Origin: an uncultured Thermomicrobiales bacterium
GTDB lineage: Bacteria > Chloroflexota > Chloroflexia > Thermomicrobiales > UBA6265
Direction of reading: 5' to 3'
Assembly (NCBI GenBank): GCA_902806375.1
Contig: CADCWK010000070.1
Coordinates: 1 to 9,098, forward strand
DNA: 9,098 nt
The stretch's first letter is position 1. Each line of letters opens with the position of its first letter. Below the pieces are notes generated by a model. The model ran no database searches and was not told where the DNA came from. It was given only the letters and a program-made list of their open reading frames with translations. Below, piece after piece: positions 1 through 6,458 of the stretch. Made by a program: the position numbers and the translations under genes.

Positions 1-1
1 C

Positions 2-544
2 GGCCGGACGCTCGGGATCGTCGGGCCGGGCCGGATCGGGACGGAGGTCGCCCGGCGTGGCACCGGGTTCGGGATGCGCCTGCTGGGCTGGACGCCGTCC
101 GGCCGGATCCGCGACGACGCGGCGGCGCTCGGGATGGTGCCCGTCCCGCTCGACGACCTGCTGCGTGAGAGCGACTTTGTCTCGCTCCATGTCCCGCTCA
201 CGGGCGACACCCGCCATCTGATCGGCGATCGGGAGCTCGGCCTCATGCGACCGACCGCGATCCTCGTCAACACGGCTCGTGGCCCGGTCGTCGACCAGGA
301 CGCGCTGGTCCGGGCGCTCGCCGCGGGCACGATCGCTGGGGCGGGGCTGGATGTCACCGACCCTGAGCCGCTCCCGGCCGACCACCCCCTCGTTTTGGAG
401 CCACGGGCGATCGTCGTCCCGCACATCGCTTCGGCCACGGTCGGGGCCCGGGACGAGATGGCCCGCCTCGCGGCAAGCGGCGTCCTGGCCGTCCTCCGGG
501 GCGAGCGCCCGGCCAATCTGGTGAATGGCGACGTGGCGACCTGA
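2..544 (+). CDS. D-2-hydroxyacid dehydrogenase, glyoxylate/hydroxypyruvate reductase type (5' truncated by window edge)
   Basis: NAD(P)-dependent dehydrogenase interconverting 2-keto and D-2-hydroxy acids, cytoplasmic. The frame is open from base 2, so the true start lies upstream and the window holds the last 180 residues. It begins in the cofactor domain with the GxGxxG fingerprint (GPGRIG, partial residues 8-13). The catalytic triad is visible: Arg93 in NTARG, Glu122 in DPEPLP, and His141 in PHIASAT. The LDVTDPEPLPADHPL stretch and the RGERPANLVN tail closely resemble human GRHPR and archaeal/bacterial glyoxylate reductases. After beta-2 the sequence is GWTPSGR, with no acidic residue where NAD-specific enzymes normally carry Asp, so NADPH preference is plausible (inference). 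Phosphoglycerate dehydrogenase or another family member cannot be excluded without the N-terminus. The next gene is 139 bp downstream and is probably not co-transcribed. Confidence 0.9.
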   Translation, partial: GRTLGIVGPGRIGTEVARRGTGFGMRLLGWTPSGRIRDDAAALGMVPVPLDDLLRESDFVSLHVPLTGDTRHLIGDRELGLMRPTAILVNTARGPVVDQDALVRALAAGTIAGAGLDVTDPEPLPADHPLVLEPRAIVVPHIASATVGARDEMARLAASGVLAVLRGERPANLVNGDVAT

Positions 545-558
545 CGGCTCGCCCGTCA
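542..558 (+). terminator. Weak hairpin at the stop codon of the dehydrogenase
   Basis: TGACGG (542-547) pairs with CCGTCA (553-558) around a 5-nt loop, overlapping the TGA stop. No T-run follows (AGGGGG instead), so this is a possible 3' stabilising hairpin or weak terminator only. Confidence 0.3.
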
Positions 559-608
559 AGGGGGCCATGGCCGTGGAGAGCCGTGGACCGGGAGCGCGTG
601 AGTGGTGT

Positions 609-614
609 TAGCCT
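609..614 (+). promoter_or_regulatory. Possible -10 element for the first secreted acidic protein gene
   Basis: TAGCCT fits a TANNNT-type -10 box in an otherwise GC-rich gap, 69 nt before the chosen ATG at 684. A TGGACC (584-589), a weak match to TTGACA, lies 19 nt upstream. A similar TATCCT hexamer lies 43-46 nt before two other genes in the window (2483-2488 plus strand, 8105-8110 minus strand). Confidence 0.25.
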
Positions 615-683
615 AGCGACGCCCAGTCCTCCCGGGTGGGGGCGCCGGGTTGGATCGGCATGTCGTTCAATATCGGAGGTGTC

Positions 684-1361
684 ATGTTCCGTTCGTCAGT
701 CGCCGCGTTCCGTGGTCTCGCGATCGTCCTCGCCCTGGTCCTCGGGCTGTCCGCCGCGCCGCAGGCGTTCGCCGCCCAGGGCGATCCGGATGAGATCCCG
801 GAAGGGCTGATCGCCGGCTCGTCCGTTACCTACGTGAACGAGGAACAGGATTTCTCGACCCTCCTGTTCAACGTGTTGGCGTTCGAGGATGAGGGGGCCG
901 CCGCGACTGGGCTCGATTTCATCGTCGATGCCACCACGGCGTCGCTGGACGATGTCGCGGTTTCGGGTGAGGAGGATGGCACCCCCGCCGCCGAGCTCGA
1001 AGTGACGGAGCTGACCGACGTCGAAGGGCTGGACGAGCTGGGGGATGAAGCCCGGGCCTATGAGATCCCGTTCGGTGAGGGCGTCAACGTCGCGATCCTG
1101 CTTGTCCGTGACGGCCTGAACGTCCACTACTGGTCGTACATCACCACCGATCTCTCGTCGCTGGATGGGTCGGAGGCGACGCCCGCGGCGACACCGACGG
1201 CGGAGGCACTGATCGATGTTCTCCTGGGGATCGCTACCCCATGGTTCGAGGACGGGATTGATCCTGACGCGGAGCTGATCGACCAGCTCCCCACCATCGA
1301 CGAGCTCCCGGATGGGTACACCGAGTCCGACCGTCAGGAGTCGATCGACCTCGGCGTCTGA
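684..1361 (+). CDS. Secreted hyperacidic protein, unrecognised family, paralog 1 of 3
   Basis: Function unknown; 225 aa. The ATG at 684 is preferred because GGAGGT (675-680) sits just upstream and the protein then starts with a clean Sec signal peptide: FRSS n-region, hydrophobic core at about residues 11-25, and AFA|A cleavage near residue 30. There is no lipobox Cys, so it is probably released. An upstream GTG (636) or ATG (660) would only add a poor N-terminus. By hand count the mature part has about 47 Asp/Glu against 3 Arg, with no Lys and no Cys. Blocks shared with the next two genes are a VLAFEDE strand near residue 64, GLDELGDEARAYE followed by LLVRDGLNVHYW, and a C-terminal ELIDQLPTIDELPDGY. 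A Thr/Ala/Pro linker (EATPAATPTAEA) precedes the C-terminal block. The alternating LGDEA...Y...VRDG...W pattern suggests a beta-rich extracellular domain (inference). Confidence 0.85.
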   Translation: MFRSSVAAFRGLAIVLALVLGLSAAPQAFAAQGDPDEIPEGLIAGSSVTYVNEEQDFSTLLFNVLAFEDEGAAATGLDFIVDATTASLDDVAVSGEEDGTPAAELEVTELTDVEGLDELGDEARAYEIPFGEGVNVAILLVRDGLNVHYWSYITTDLSSLDGSEATPAATPTAEALIDVLLGIATPWFEDGIDPDAELIDQLPTIDELPDGYTESDRQESIDLGV

Positions 1362-1390
1362 TCCGTCCGGTTCGCACTGGCACCGTACAA

Positions 1391-1428
1391 CGGCCACCAT
1401 TCGCTCCCTCGGGAGTGGGCGGTGGCCG
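1391..1428 (+). terminator. Strong intrinsic-terminator-like hairpin after paralog 1
   Basis: CGGCCACC (1391-1398) pairs with GGTGGCCG (1421-1428). Inside, CTCC (1404-1407) pairs with GGAG (1412-1415) around a CTCG tetraloop, and mostly wobble pairs join the two stems. CTTT follows at 1429-1432. It starts 30 nt after the stop codon. The U-tract is short, as is common in high-GC genomes. Confidence 0.7.
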
Positions 1429-1623
1429 CTTTCGGTCCGGCGGGTCGTCGCCGTGGATGGACACCTCCGCTGTAAGAGTCCCGTGGTCTACCGGATTGTC
1501 CCTCGACGGGACCGGGAACCGGCCGTGGGGAGCGCGCGTCCCTCATACGGCATGGAGGTCATGCGGACGAGAGCAGCCTCGGGCCGGATTGTTTATCCGG
1601 AACAGGGGCCGGACAGGGGTTGA

Positions 1624-2349
1624 ATGGCTGTGGCAATACGGGTTCGGATGTTCGTGGCAATGCTGGCCCTGGTGATCGGGTTGGTCGGATCGCTTCAGGC
1701 GTCGGCCCAGATCGACGAGGATGACGTTCCGGATGGCGCCCTGGATGGCGCGGCGGTGTCGTATTCGTCCGAGACCGGCGACGACCCGCTGGCCCCGATC
1801 TTCAGCTTCTCGGTGTTCGCCTTCGAGGACGATGATGCCGCCTCGGAGAGCCTTGACGCCTTCATGGGGCAGCTCGTGGACGACGTTGCCGCGGCGGTCG
1901 AGACCGACGAGACCATGGCCGGCGCGGAACTGATCGAAGTCGACGAAGGGGATGTCGACGGACTGGACGACCTCGGGGACGAAGCCGTTGCCTACCGGGT
2001 CACCTTCGGCGAAGAGGCGGGCAACCTCGGGATCAGCCTGCTCGGCATCCGTGATGGCGACAGGCTCCATATCTGGACGGCCTTTGTCCTCGACCTCGCC
2101 GCCTTCATGGATGAGGAGACCGACGAGACGACCGTCGAGCCGGCCGACCCGCTGCTCGGTCTCGTAGCTCTGACCGAGATCGGTGACGACTGGTTCGGGG
2201 GTGACAAGCCGGACGGTGGCGAGCTGATCGACCAGCTGCCCACGGTCGACCAGTTGCCGGACGGCTACTCCGAGGACGAGCGGTCGGAGAGCCTCGATGA
2301 GATCGAGGACGATTCGGCCAGTGCGGTATCGGGCCTTCGGTCCGTCTGA
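1624..2349 (+). CDS. Secreted hyperacidic protein, unrecognised family, paralog 2 of 3
   Basis: Function unknown; 241 aa. The ATG at 1624 follows AGGGG (1615-1619). A second in-frame ATG at 1648 would also keep most of the signal peptide. The n-region has two Arg (AIRVR), the core runs from about residue 10 to 23, and cleavage is probably at ASA|QI after residue 28. No lipobox is present. The mature part has about 60 Asp/Glu against 5 Arg and 1 Lys, and no Cys. It aligns along its length with paralog 1: DVPDG near the mature N-terminus, FSVFAFEDDDAASESLDAF, DGLDDLGDEAVAYRV, GIRDGDRLHIW, and ELIDQLPTVDQLPDGYSEDE. Seventeen bases are identical between the two genes at the ELIDQL block (1272-1288 and 2221-2237). 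It is followed by a perfect hairpin, so it probably has its own transcript. Confidence 0.85.
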   Translation: MAVAIRVRMFVAMLALVIGLVGSLQASAQIDEDDVPDGALDGAAVSYSSETGDDPLAPIFSFSVFAFEDDDAASESLDAFMGQLVDDVAAAVETDETMAGAELIEVDEGDVDGLDDLGDEAVAYRVTFGEEAGNLGISLLGIRDGDRLHIWTAFVLDLAAFMDEETDETTVEPADPLLGLVALTEIGDDWFGGDKPDGGELIDQLPTVDQLPDGYSEDERSESLDEIEDDSASAVSGLRSV

Positions 2350-2384
2350 CTCACCGTCTCGCGCCATCGCGGCTTGGCTTCCCG

Positions 2385-2410
2385 CGCCCCGGTCGACCAC
2401 GACCGGGGCG
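2385..2410 (+). terminator. Perfect 11-bp stem terminator-like hairpin after paralog 2
   Basis: CGCCCCGGTCG (2385-2395) pairs with CGACCGGGGCG (2400-2410) without mismatch around an ACCA loop, 35 nt after the stop codon, followed by TTCT. The stem strength and placement fit a rho-independent terminator with a poor U-tract. Being nearly symmetric it could act in both directions, but no gene approaches it from the right. Confidence 0.72.
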
Positions 2411-2482
2411 TTCTGGCGCCCGCCCGGGTAGCCAGTTGCCGCCGCTGGCGCTCCGCGGCGTCAGGCGCCGGTCAGGATCGGC

Positions 2483-2488
2483 TATCCT
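2483..2488 (+). promoter_or_regulatory. Possible -10 element for paralog 3
   Basis: TATCCT lies 43 nt before the ATG at 2532 and downstream of the hairpin at 2385-2410. I see no good -35 at the usual spacing. The same hexamer lies 46 nt before the TTG start of the glycosyltransferase at 8058 (minus strand), which makes the recurrence mildly supportive. Confidence 0.25.
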
Positions 2489-2531
2489 GCGGGTGTTCTT
2501 CGACTCGTCGTCCCAACCGAGAGGACTGGAG

Positions 2532-3200
2532 ATGCCCGGCTTCCGGACGTCCATCGCCATCGTCGCCACCGCCCTCATCGTCGGTCTGGCCGGCAGCGTC
2601 CCCAGTGCGCGCGCCCAGGACGGGACGGCGACACCCACCCGGGGCGCCAGCGACATCGGCGTCGTCGATGCCGGCTCACGGACCCTGGTGAACCTCGATG
2701 ACCCGACGGCGCTGGTCTACCAGTTGACCGTCCTGGAGTTCACCGACCAGGAGCGGGCGGCCGAATCCTTCCAGCTCATCATCGACGCCGCCAGCGGGAA
2801 CCTGCCGGCCACCGAGTCCACGCCCGAGGCCGTGGCGACCACGATCGCCGGGCTGGAAGAGACTGTGGTCGACCTCGGCGACGAGGGGGTCCTCTATTAC
2901 CAGCCAGACGAGAGCGGTGCCGCCGGGATCGCGACGCTGTTCGTGCTGGAGGACGTCTACATCCACCAGTGGGCCGTCCTCCCGGTCCCGGTCGAGGAGA
3001 ACGCGCTCCTGATCGATCCGGAGAGTCTGTCGGAAGACCTCCTCGCCCTGGCGGAGCCGTGGTTCGAGGAGGGGCGCGAGGGAGACGCCATCGACCAGCT
3101 TCCCGGTCTCGACCGCTTTCCCGAGGGGTACGAGATCCTCGACGAGTCGTCGGGCCTGGACTCCGTCGGGCCACCGGCCAGTCCCGTCGTGGCACCGTAG
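2532..3200 (+). CDS. Secreted acidic protein, unrecognised family, divergent paralog 3 of 3
   Basis: Function unknown; 222 aa. The ATG at 2532 is chosen because GAGAGGA (2519-2525) lies 6 nt upstream and a signal peptide follows at once: PGFRTS n-region, core at about 7-20, ARA|QD cleavage after residue 28. The in-frame GTG at 2436 would place the export signal internally. The mature part has about 39 Asp/Glu against 5 Arg, with no Lys or Cys. It is the most divergent copy but keeps the family landmarks: VLEFTDQERAAESF (compare FEDDDAASESL), VDLGDEGVLYY, VLEDVYIHQW, and AEPWFEEG followed by AIDQLPGLDRFPEGY. It lacks the N-terminal P(E/D)G motif of the other two and has a Pro/Val-rich tail (GPPASPVVAP). 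It converges with the molybdoenzyme gene 103 bp away. Confidence 0.85.
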   Translation: MPGFRTSIAIVATALIVGLAGSVPSARAQDGTATPTRGASDIGVVDAGSRTLVNLDDPTALVYQLTVLEFTDQERAAESFQLIIDAASGNLPATESTPEAVATTIAGLEETVVDLGDEGVLYYQPDESGAAGIATLFVLEDVYIHQWAVLPVPVEENALLIDPESLSEDLLALAEPWFEEGREGDAIDQLPGLDRFPEGYEILDESSGLDSVGPPASPVVAP

Positions 3201-3237
3201 CGTCACCGCGTCGCCGCCCCGGGGCCGTCCGCCGGCT

Positions 3238-3272
3238 GCCACACTCCTCGATCCCGGCGCACCCCGTGTGGC
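3238..3272 (+). terminator. Possible terminator in the convergent gap
   Basis: GCCACAC (3238-3244) pairs with GTGTGGC (3266-3272) across a 21-nt loop and is followed by TTT (3273-3275). A second small hairpin, CGCCC-GGA-GGGCG (3276-3288), adjoins it. They sit between the stop at 3200 and the stop of the minus-strand molybdoenzyme at 3304, so either could serve both convergent units. Confidence 0.4.
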
Positions 3273-3303
3273 TTTCGCCCGGAGGGCGGCCGCGTTGTCG
3301 TCG

Positions 3304-4887
3304 CTAGATCACCCCGACGGTGATCCGGTGCCAACCGGTGGCGCCGTCGGGGAGGGTCGGGTCGCCGGTGTCCAGTTGGAGTGCCCCGGTGCGGTCCACG
3401 AGCCGGACCGTGATGTCCGCTGTGCCGGGCCCGGCCTGCCAGGCGAGCCGCCAGACCACCCAGGCGTAGGGACCGGGACGCTCGACGATCTCGGCCGCGA
3501 CCCACGTCGCGCCATCGTCGGTGCTGACCTCGACCCGATCCACCCCCGCGAGGCCCGACCACGCGACGCCGCCGATCTCGACGGTGCCCGGCCGCAGGAT
3601 GTCCCGGTCGACCGGTGTGTCGATCCGGCTGATCGCCTTGATCGTCCCGTCGTCGGTCCAGCTCCGCTGCTGCCAGTACCCCTGGTGGTCATCGGCGACC
3701 AGGGTGATGCGCTCCAGCCACTTGACGCTCTTGATCCCGTAGATACCAGGGATCAGTGCGCGTAGCGGCGCGCCGTTCTTCTCGGGCAGGGCCTCGCCAT
3801 TCAGGCCCCAGGCGAGGTGGCACTCGGGCGCCAGGGCTTTCTGGACCGGGATTGAGTCGGTGTAGCCGTCGCGGCCCGCGAAGACGACGTCGACGACTCC
3901 GGCCTGGGGTCCGGCCTCCGCGAGGATACGGGACAGCGGGGCGGCGTTCCAGAGTCCGGTCGAGATCAGCGGTCCGCCGATCTCGTTGCTGATGCAGTTG
4001 AGCGTGACGGCCAGGTCAGGGTCGGCCAGTGCCTGGACCTCGGCCAGCGTCAGTTCCAGCGGCCGATCGACGAGGCCATCGACGCGTAGTCGCCAGTCTG
4101 GCCCGCCATCACCGGTCGGATCGCGGAAGTTACTGGAGACGGAATAGAACTCGTCGACCGGGGTGATCGCCTCCGACAGCTGGCCGGAGCGCCGCTCGGA
4201 GAGGAAGCCACCCGTCCGGGTCCGCAGCACCTCGCGGCCGAGCACGATCGCCGGCACCGCCACGAGTGCCGCCGCGGCTGCCTGCAGGACGAGCCGCCGC
4301 GACGCACCGGTCCCGAGCGGTGGGGCAGGCGGGGCGAGGAGCCGGGCGATCAGTGGGGTGCCGACGCTGTAGACGACCGCGCCGGTGACGACGCAGAGGG
4401 CCGCTGTCAGCAACTGGGCGTAGGTGAGACCCGCCGAGTCCCGTTCGGCGATCGCCCAGTACAGGAACAGGATCCCGATGGCCGACAGGATCAGCGTCGC
4501 CCGGACCGGCCGGAAGATGTCGATCACCCGGTGGCTCGTACCCGGCAGGAGCGCCAGTCCGGCGAGGGAGCCGATCAGCGTGATGACGAGGATGATCCCG
4601 ACCAGCAGTGCGGCCTTGGAGTCCGTTGCGAAGATCCCCAGCAGGGCCGAGAACAGCGCCATCGGCATGATCTCGATCGTGACCTCGGCCAGCGCGTCGA
4701 GCAGGGAGATAAGCCCGGTCAGGGCACGCAGTCCGACCAGGGTAGCGAGGGCGAGCAGCATGGCGATGGCGCCGGCGACCCGGCCCATCCCCCGGGACGG
4801 CGGCACCGCACGGGGCGGGGGTGTGCCAGGGTTAAAGGGCGTGGTCTGGGAGACGGAGGCGATCGGTTCGGCAGGGAGTCCGGTCAT
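3304..4887 (-). CDS. Polytopic membrane molybdopterin oxidoreductase, sulfite oxidase superfamily
   Basis: Probable molybdenum-cofactor enzyme with its catalytic part outside the membrane; substrate unknown. ATG at 4887 gives 527 aa; an in-frame GTG at 4896 is equally possible and neither has a clear SD. Residues about 37-57, 93-115, 129-147, 157-182 and 200-217 look like membrane helices, and 70-89 is an ambiguous hydrophobic stretch. The last helix follows S196-R197-R198 (SRRLVLQ), a Tat-like signature. The sulfite-oxidase-fold domain (about 240-425) contains TLNCISNEIGG; Cys298 is the expected molybdenum ligand. Further family blocks are GLVDRPLELTLAEVQAL, GLWNAAPLSRIL, GAPLRALIPGIYGIKSVKWL and YWQQRSW. 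The C-terminal Mo-co dimerisation domain (about 432-525) begins GGVAWSGLAGVDRVEVSTDDG. The length suits the membrane-bound bacterial subgroup. No cytochrome or cofactor-biosynthesis gene is adjacent. It lies 30 bp after a glycosyltransferase gene, so co-transcription is likely. Confidence 0.9.
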   Translation of the reverse strand: MTGLPAEPIASVSQTTPFNPGTPPPRAVPPSRGMGRVAGAIAMLLALATLVGLRALTGLISLLDALAEVTIEIMPMALFSALLGIFATDSKAALLVGIILVITLIGSLAGLALLPGTSHRVIDIFRPVRATLILSAIGILFLYWAIAERDSAGLTYAQLLTAALCVVTGAVVYSVGTPLIARLLAPPAPPLGTGASRRLVLQAAAAALVAVPAIVLGREVLRTRTGGFLSERRSGQLSEAITPVDEFYSVSSNFRDPTGDGGPDWRLRVDGLVDRPLELTLAEVQALADPDLAVTLNCISNEIGGPLISTGLWNAAPLSRILAEAGPQAGVVDVVFAGRDGYTDSIPVQKALAPECHLAWGLNGEALPEKNGAPLRALIPGIYGIKSVKWLERITLVADDHQGYWQQRSWTDDGTIKAISRIDTPVDRDILRPGTVEIGGVAWSGLAGVDRVEVSTDDGATWVAAEIVERPGPYAWVVWRLAWQAGPGTADITVRLVDRTGALQLDTGDPTLPDGATGWHRITVGVI

Positions 4888-4917
4888 GGCACCCACGGGG
4901 GGAGCGGGCGCCGGGAA

Positions 4918-6450
4918 CTACCGGCGCGACCGCACGACGTCGACGAACTGGGTGGCGATGATGCCGAGGGCCATGGTCAGGCCGATGAGGAGAGCACGGA
5001 AGGCACTGGTCCCGCGGTTGGCGCTCGTCGCTGGCTCGGGCGTGCTCCTCGGCGTGGCCGTCGGCAGTGACCAGAAAGCGGCGCGGGCCCGCTCCCGGAC
5101 GGACAGCCGTGGGGATACCGAGGCGACCGCACCGGACGGGCTGAACTGGGCCGGAGGGGGGCGACGCCGGGCGAGACGGGTCGTGGCGAACCGCTGGACC
5201 ACCGGGGCCCAATCCCAGCCCATGCCAATCAGGACGCCGATCCCGACCGAGAACATCACGACGATCGGCATGTAGTAACGCTCGAAATCGGCCTGAAGTC
5301 CGGCGATGGTGACTGCGCTCTGCCCCAGGAGCAGCAGGGCGACCAGTGCGTACTTGCTCCGCAGCCCGTGATGGGCGGCGAGGAGGACGAGCAGGCCGAC
5401 ACCGAGCGTCCCGAGCGCGAGATCGAGCCAGGGCAGATCCCAGCCCCGCCCGAACCGCACCTGGACCTCGTTCGACAGCCACCGGCTGACCGAGAATTGT
5501 TCGTCGTAATGGAAGCGGATACGGGACAGGGCATCGAAGGTGCCGAGGACCTGGCGATCCTCCCAGAGTTCGCCCTGGCTCTCCATCTCCCCGCTGCGGA
5601 ACTGGAACATGTAGATGGTGCGGCGGATCGGGTCGGGCCAGAGGTAGGGGTAGGACAGGACGAAGGTGGCGAAGGCGGTGAACGGGACGGTGAGCAGCAT
5701 TAGCCCCAGCCCGATCGTGGTCCGGTCCTCGTCGGTGCGGCGGCGCCAGGGTTGCCCGGCGATCAGCAGCAGCACGCCGTAGGACGCCACGAGCGCCGCG
5801 ACCAGCATCGGGCTGAGCTTGGTGGAGGTCCCCAGCCCGAGCAGGACGCCGAGCAGGATCGCCCGCCACCAGGTGGGCCGGTCGGCCAGCGCCAGCGCGG
5901 TCAGCGCCGATGAGATCACGAAGAAGGTCAGCAGCATGTCCGAACCGGCCAGCGAGGCGAGATAGATGTACAGGCTGTTGGGGATCAGGACCAGGGCGGC
6001 CGCCACGCCCCCGACGCGGTTGGTCAGCCGCCGGGCGACGGCATAGGTCAGCAGCACGACGAGGGCGCCGACGAAGCTGTCGGTCCGGCGGCCCGCGTCC
6101 CGGTCCTCGATGCTGGGGATGCGTCCACGGAGCTGGTTCCAGCGCTCGGATCGGGTGAAGTCGTAGAGCAGGTTACGGGCGGTGGTGGTGGTGTCGTGGC
6201 CCTGGATGGTGAGACCGAGCCCCATCAGGTAGGAGCCCAGCGGCGGCTGATTGCGGGTCAGGACGCCGTCGGCCCAGGTCGAGCTGTTGGGCTGGAAGAG
6301 CTCGTTCCAGAAGTACGCCCGACCGACCCAGCGCGACTCATCGCGGTGAGGCGGAGTCGTTGCCACATGCCCCAGACCGACCCAGAGGGCGAGGCCGAAG
6401 AGGGCGGCCCCGATGAGCAGGTCTCGCAACGGCACACGGATCCGGCGCAT
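4918..6450 (-). CDS. GT-C fold membrane glycosyltransferase (GT39/ArnT/PMT-like), tandem copy 1
   Basis: Probable polytopic transferase using a lipid-linked sugar and acting on the outer face of the membrane; donor and acceptor unknown. Start at 6450 gives 510 aa: GAGGA lies 8 nt upstream and the N-terminus MRRIRVPLRDLL then aligns residue for residue with the neighbouring paralog. An ATG at 6582 would add 44 polar residues with a weak SD. After the first helix (about 11-28) comes HRDESRW at 35-41, where the Asp-Glu pair matches the acidic first-loop motif of GT-C enzymes, then QPPLGSYLMGLG (68-79), an ArnT-like block. YPYLWPDPIRR, mid-protein, and DFERYYMP (about 388) are shared with the paralog. 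A Pro/Ser/Thr-rich linker and an extra C-terminal helix (about 485-503) are absent from the paralog. Confidence 0.85.
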   Translation of the reverse strand: MRRIRVPLRDLLIGAALFGLALWVGLGHVATTPPHRDESRWVGRAYFWNELFQPNSSTWADGVLTRNQPPLGSYLMGLGLTIQGHDTTTTARNLLYDFTRSERWNQLRGRIPSIEDRDAGRRTDSFVGALVVLLTYAVARRLTNRVGGVAAALVLIPNSLYIYLASLAGSDMLLTFFVISSALTALALADRPTWWRAILLGVLLGLGTSTKLSPMLVAALVASYGVLLLIAGQPWRRRTDEDRTTIGLGLMLLTVPFTAFATFVLSYPYLWPDPIRRTIYMFQFRSGEMESQGELWEDRQVLGTFDALSRIRFHYDEQFSVSRWLSNEVQVRFGRGWDLPWLDLALGTLGVGLLVLLAAHHGLRSKYALVALLLLGQSAVTIAGLQADFERYYMPIVVMFSVGIGVLIGMGWDWAPVVQRFATTRLARRRPPPAQFSPSGAVASVSPRLSVRERARAAFWSLPTATPRSTPEPATSANRGTSAFRALLIGLTMALGIIATQFVDVVRSRR

Positions 6451-6458
6451 CGTGGAAA

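Noticed and set aside
696..1400. Minus-strand open frame of 234 codons opposite secreted paralog 1
   Set aside because: Rich in Arg and Gly, no family resemblance, and lies opposite a gene with SD and signal peptide. It is a high-GC shadow.
1272..2237. 17-base direct repeat (1272-1288 and 2221-2237) as a possible recombination or att site
   Set aside because: It codes for the same ELIDQL block in two paralogs, so shared ancestry explains it.
1543..2400. Minus-strand open frame of 285 codons opposite secreted paralog 2
   Set aside because: It runs through the terminator hairpin, shows no recognisable domain and mirrors the acidic codons (GAC/GAG to GTC/CTC). Two paralogs giving similar antisense frames is expected from their shared composition.
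2436..2531. N-terminal extension of paralog 3 to a GTG at 2436
   Set aside because: It would bury the signal peptide inside the protein and cover the putative -10 box. The SD supports 2532.
4424..5275. Plus-strand open frame of 283 codons across the molybdoenzyme and glycosyltransferase
   Set aside because: It spans the boundary of two clear minus-strand genes and encodes a low-complexity Arg/Ser/Pro sequence.
4832..5869. Minus-strand open frame of 345 codons overlapping glycosyltransferase copy 1
   Set aside because: Composition typical of a shifted high-GC frame, no motifs, and overlaps two real genes.
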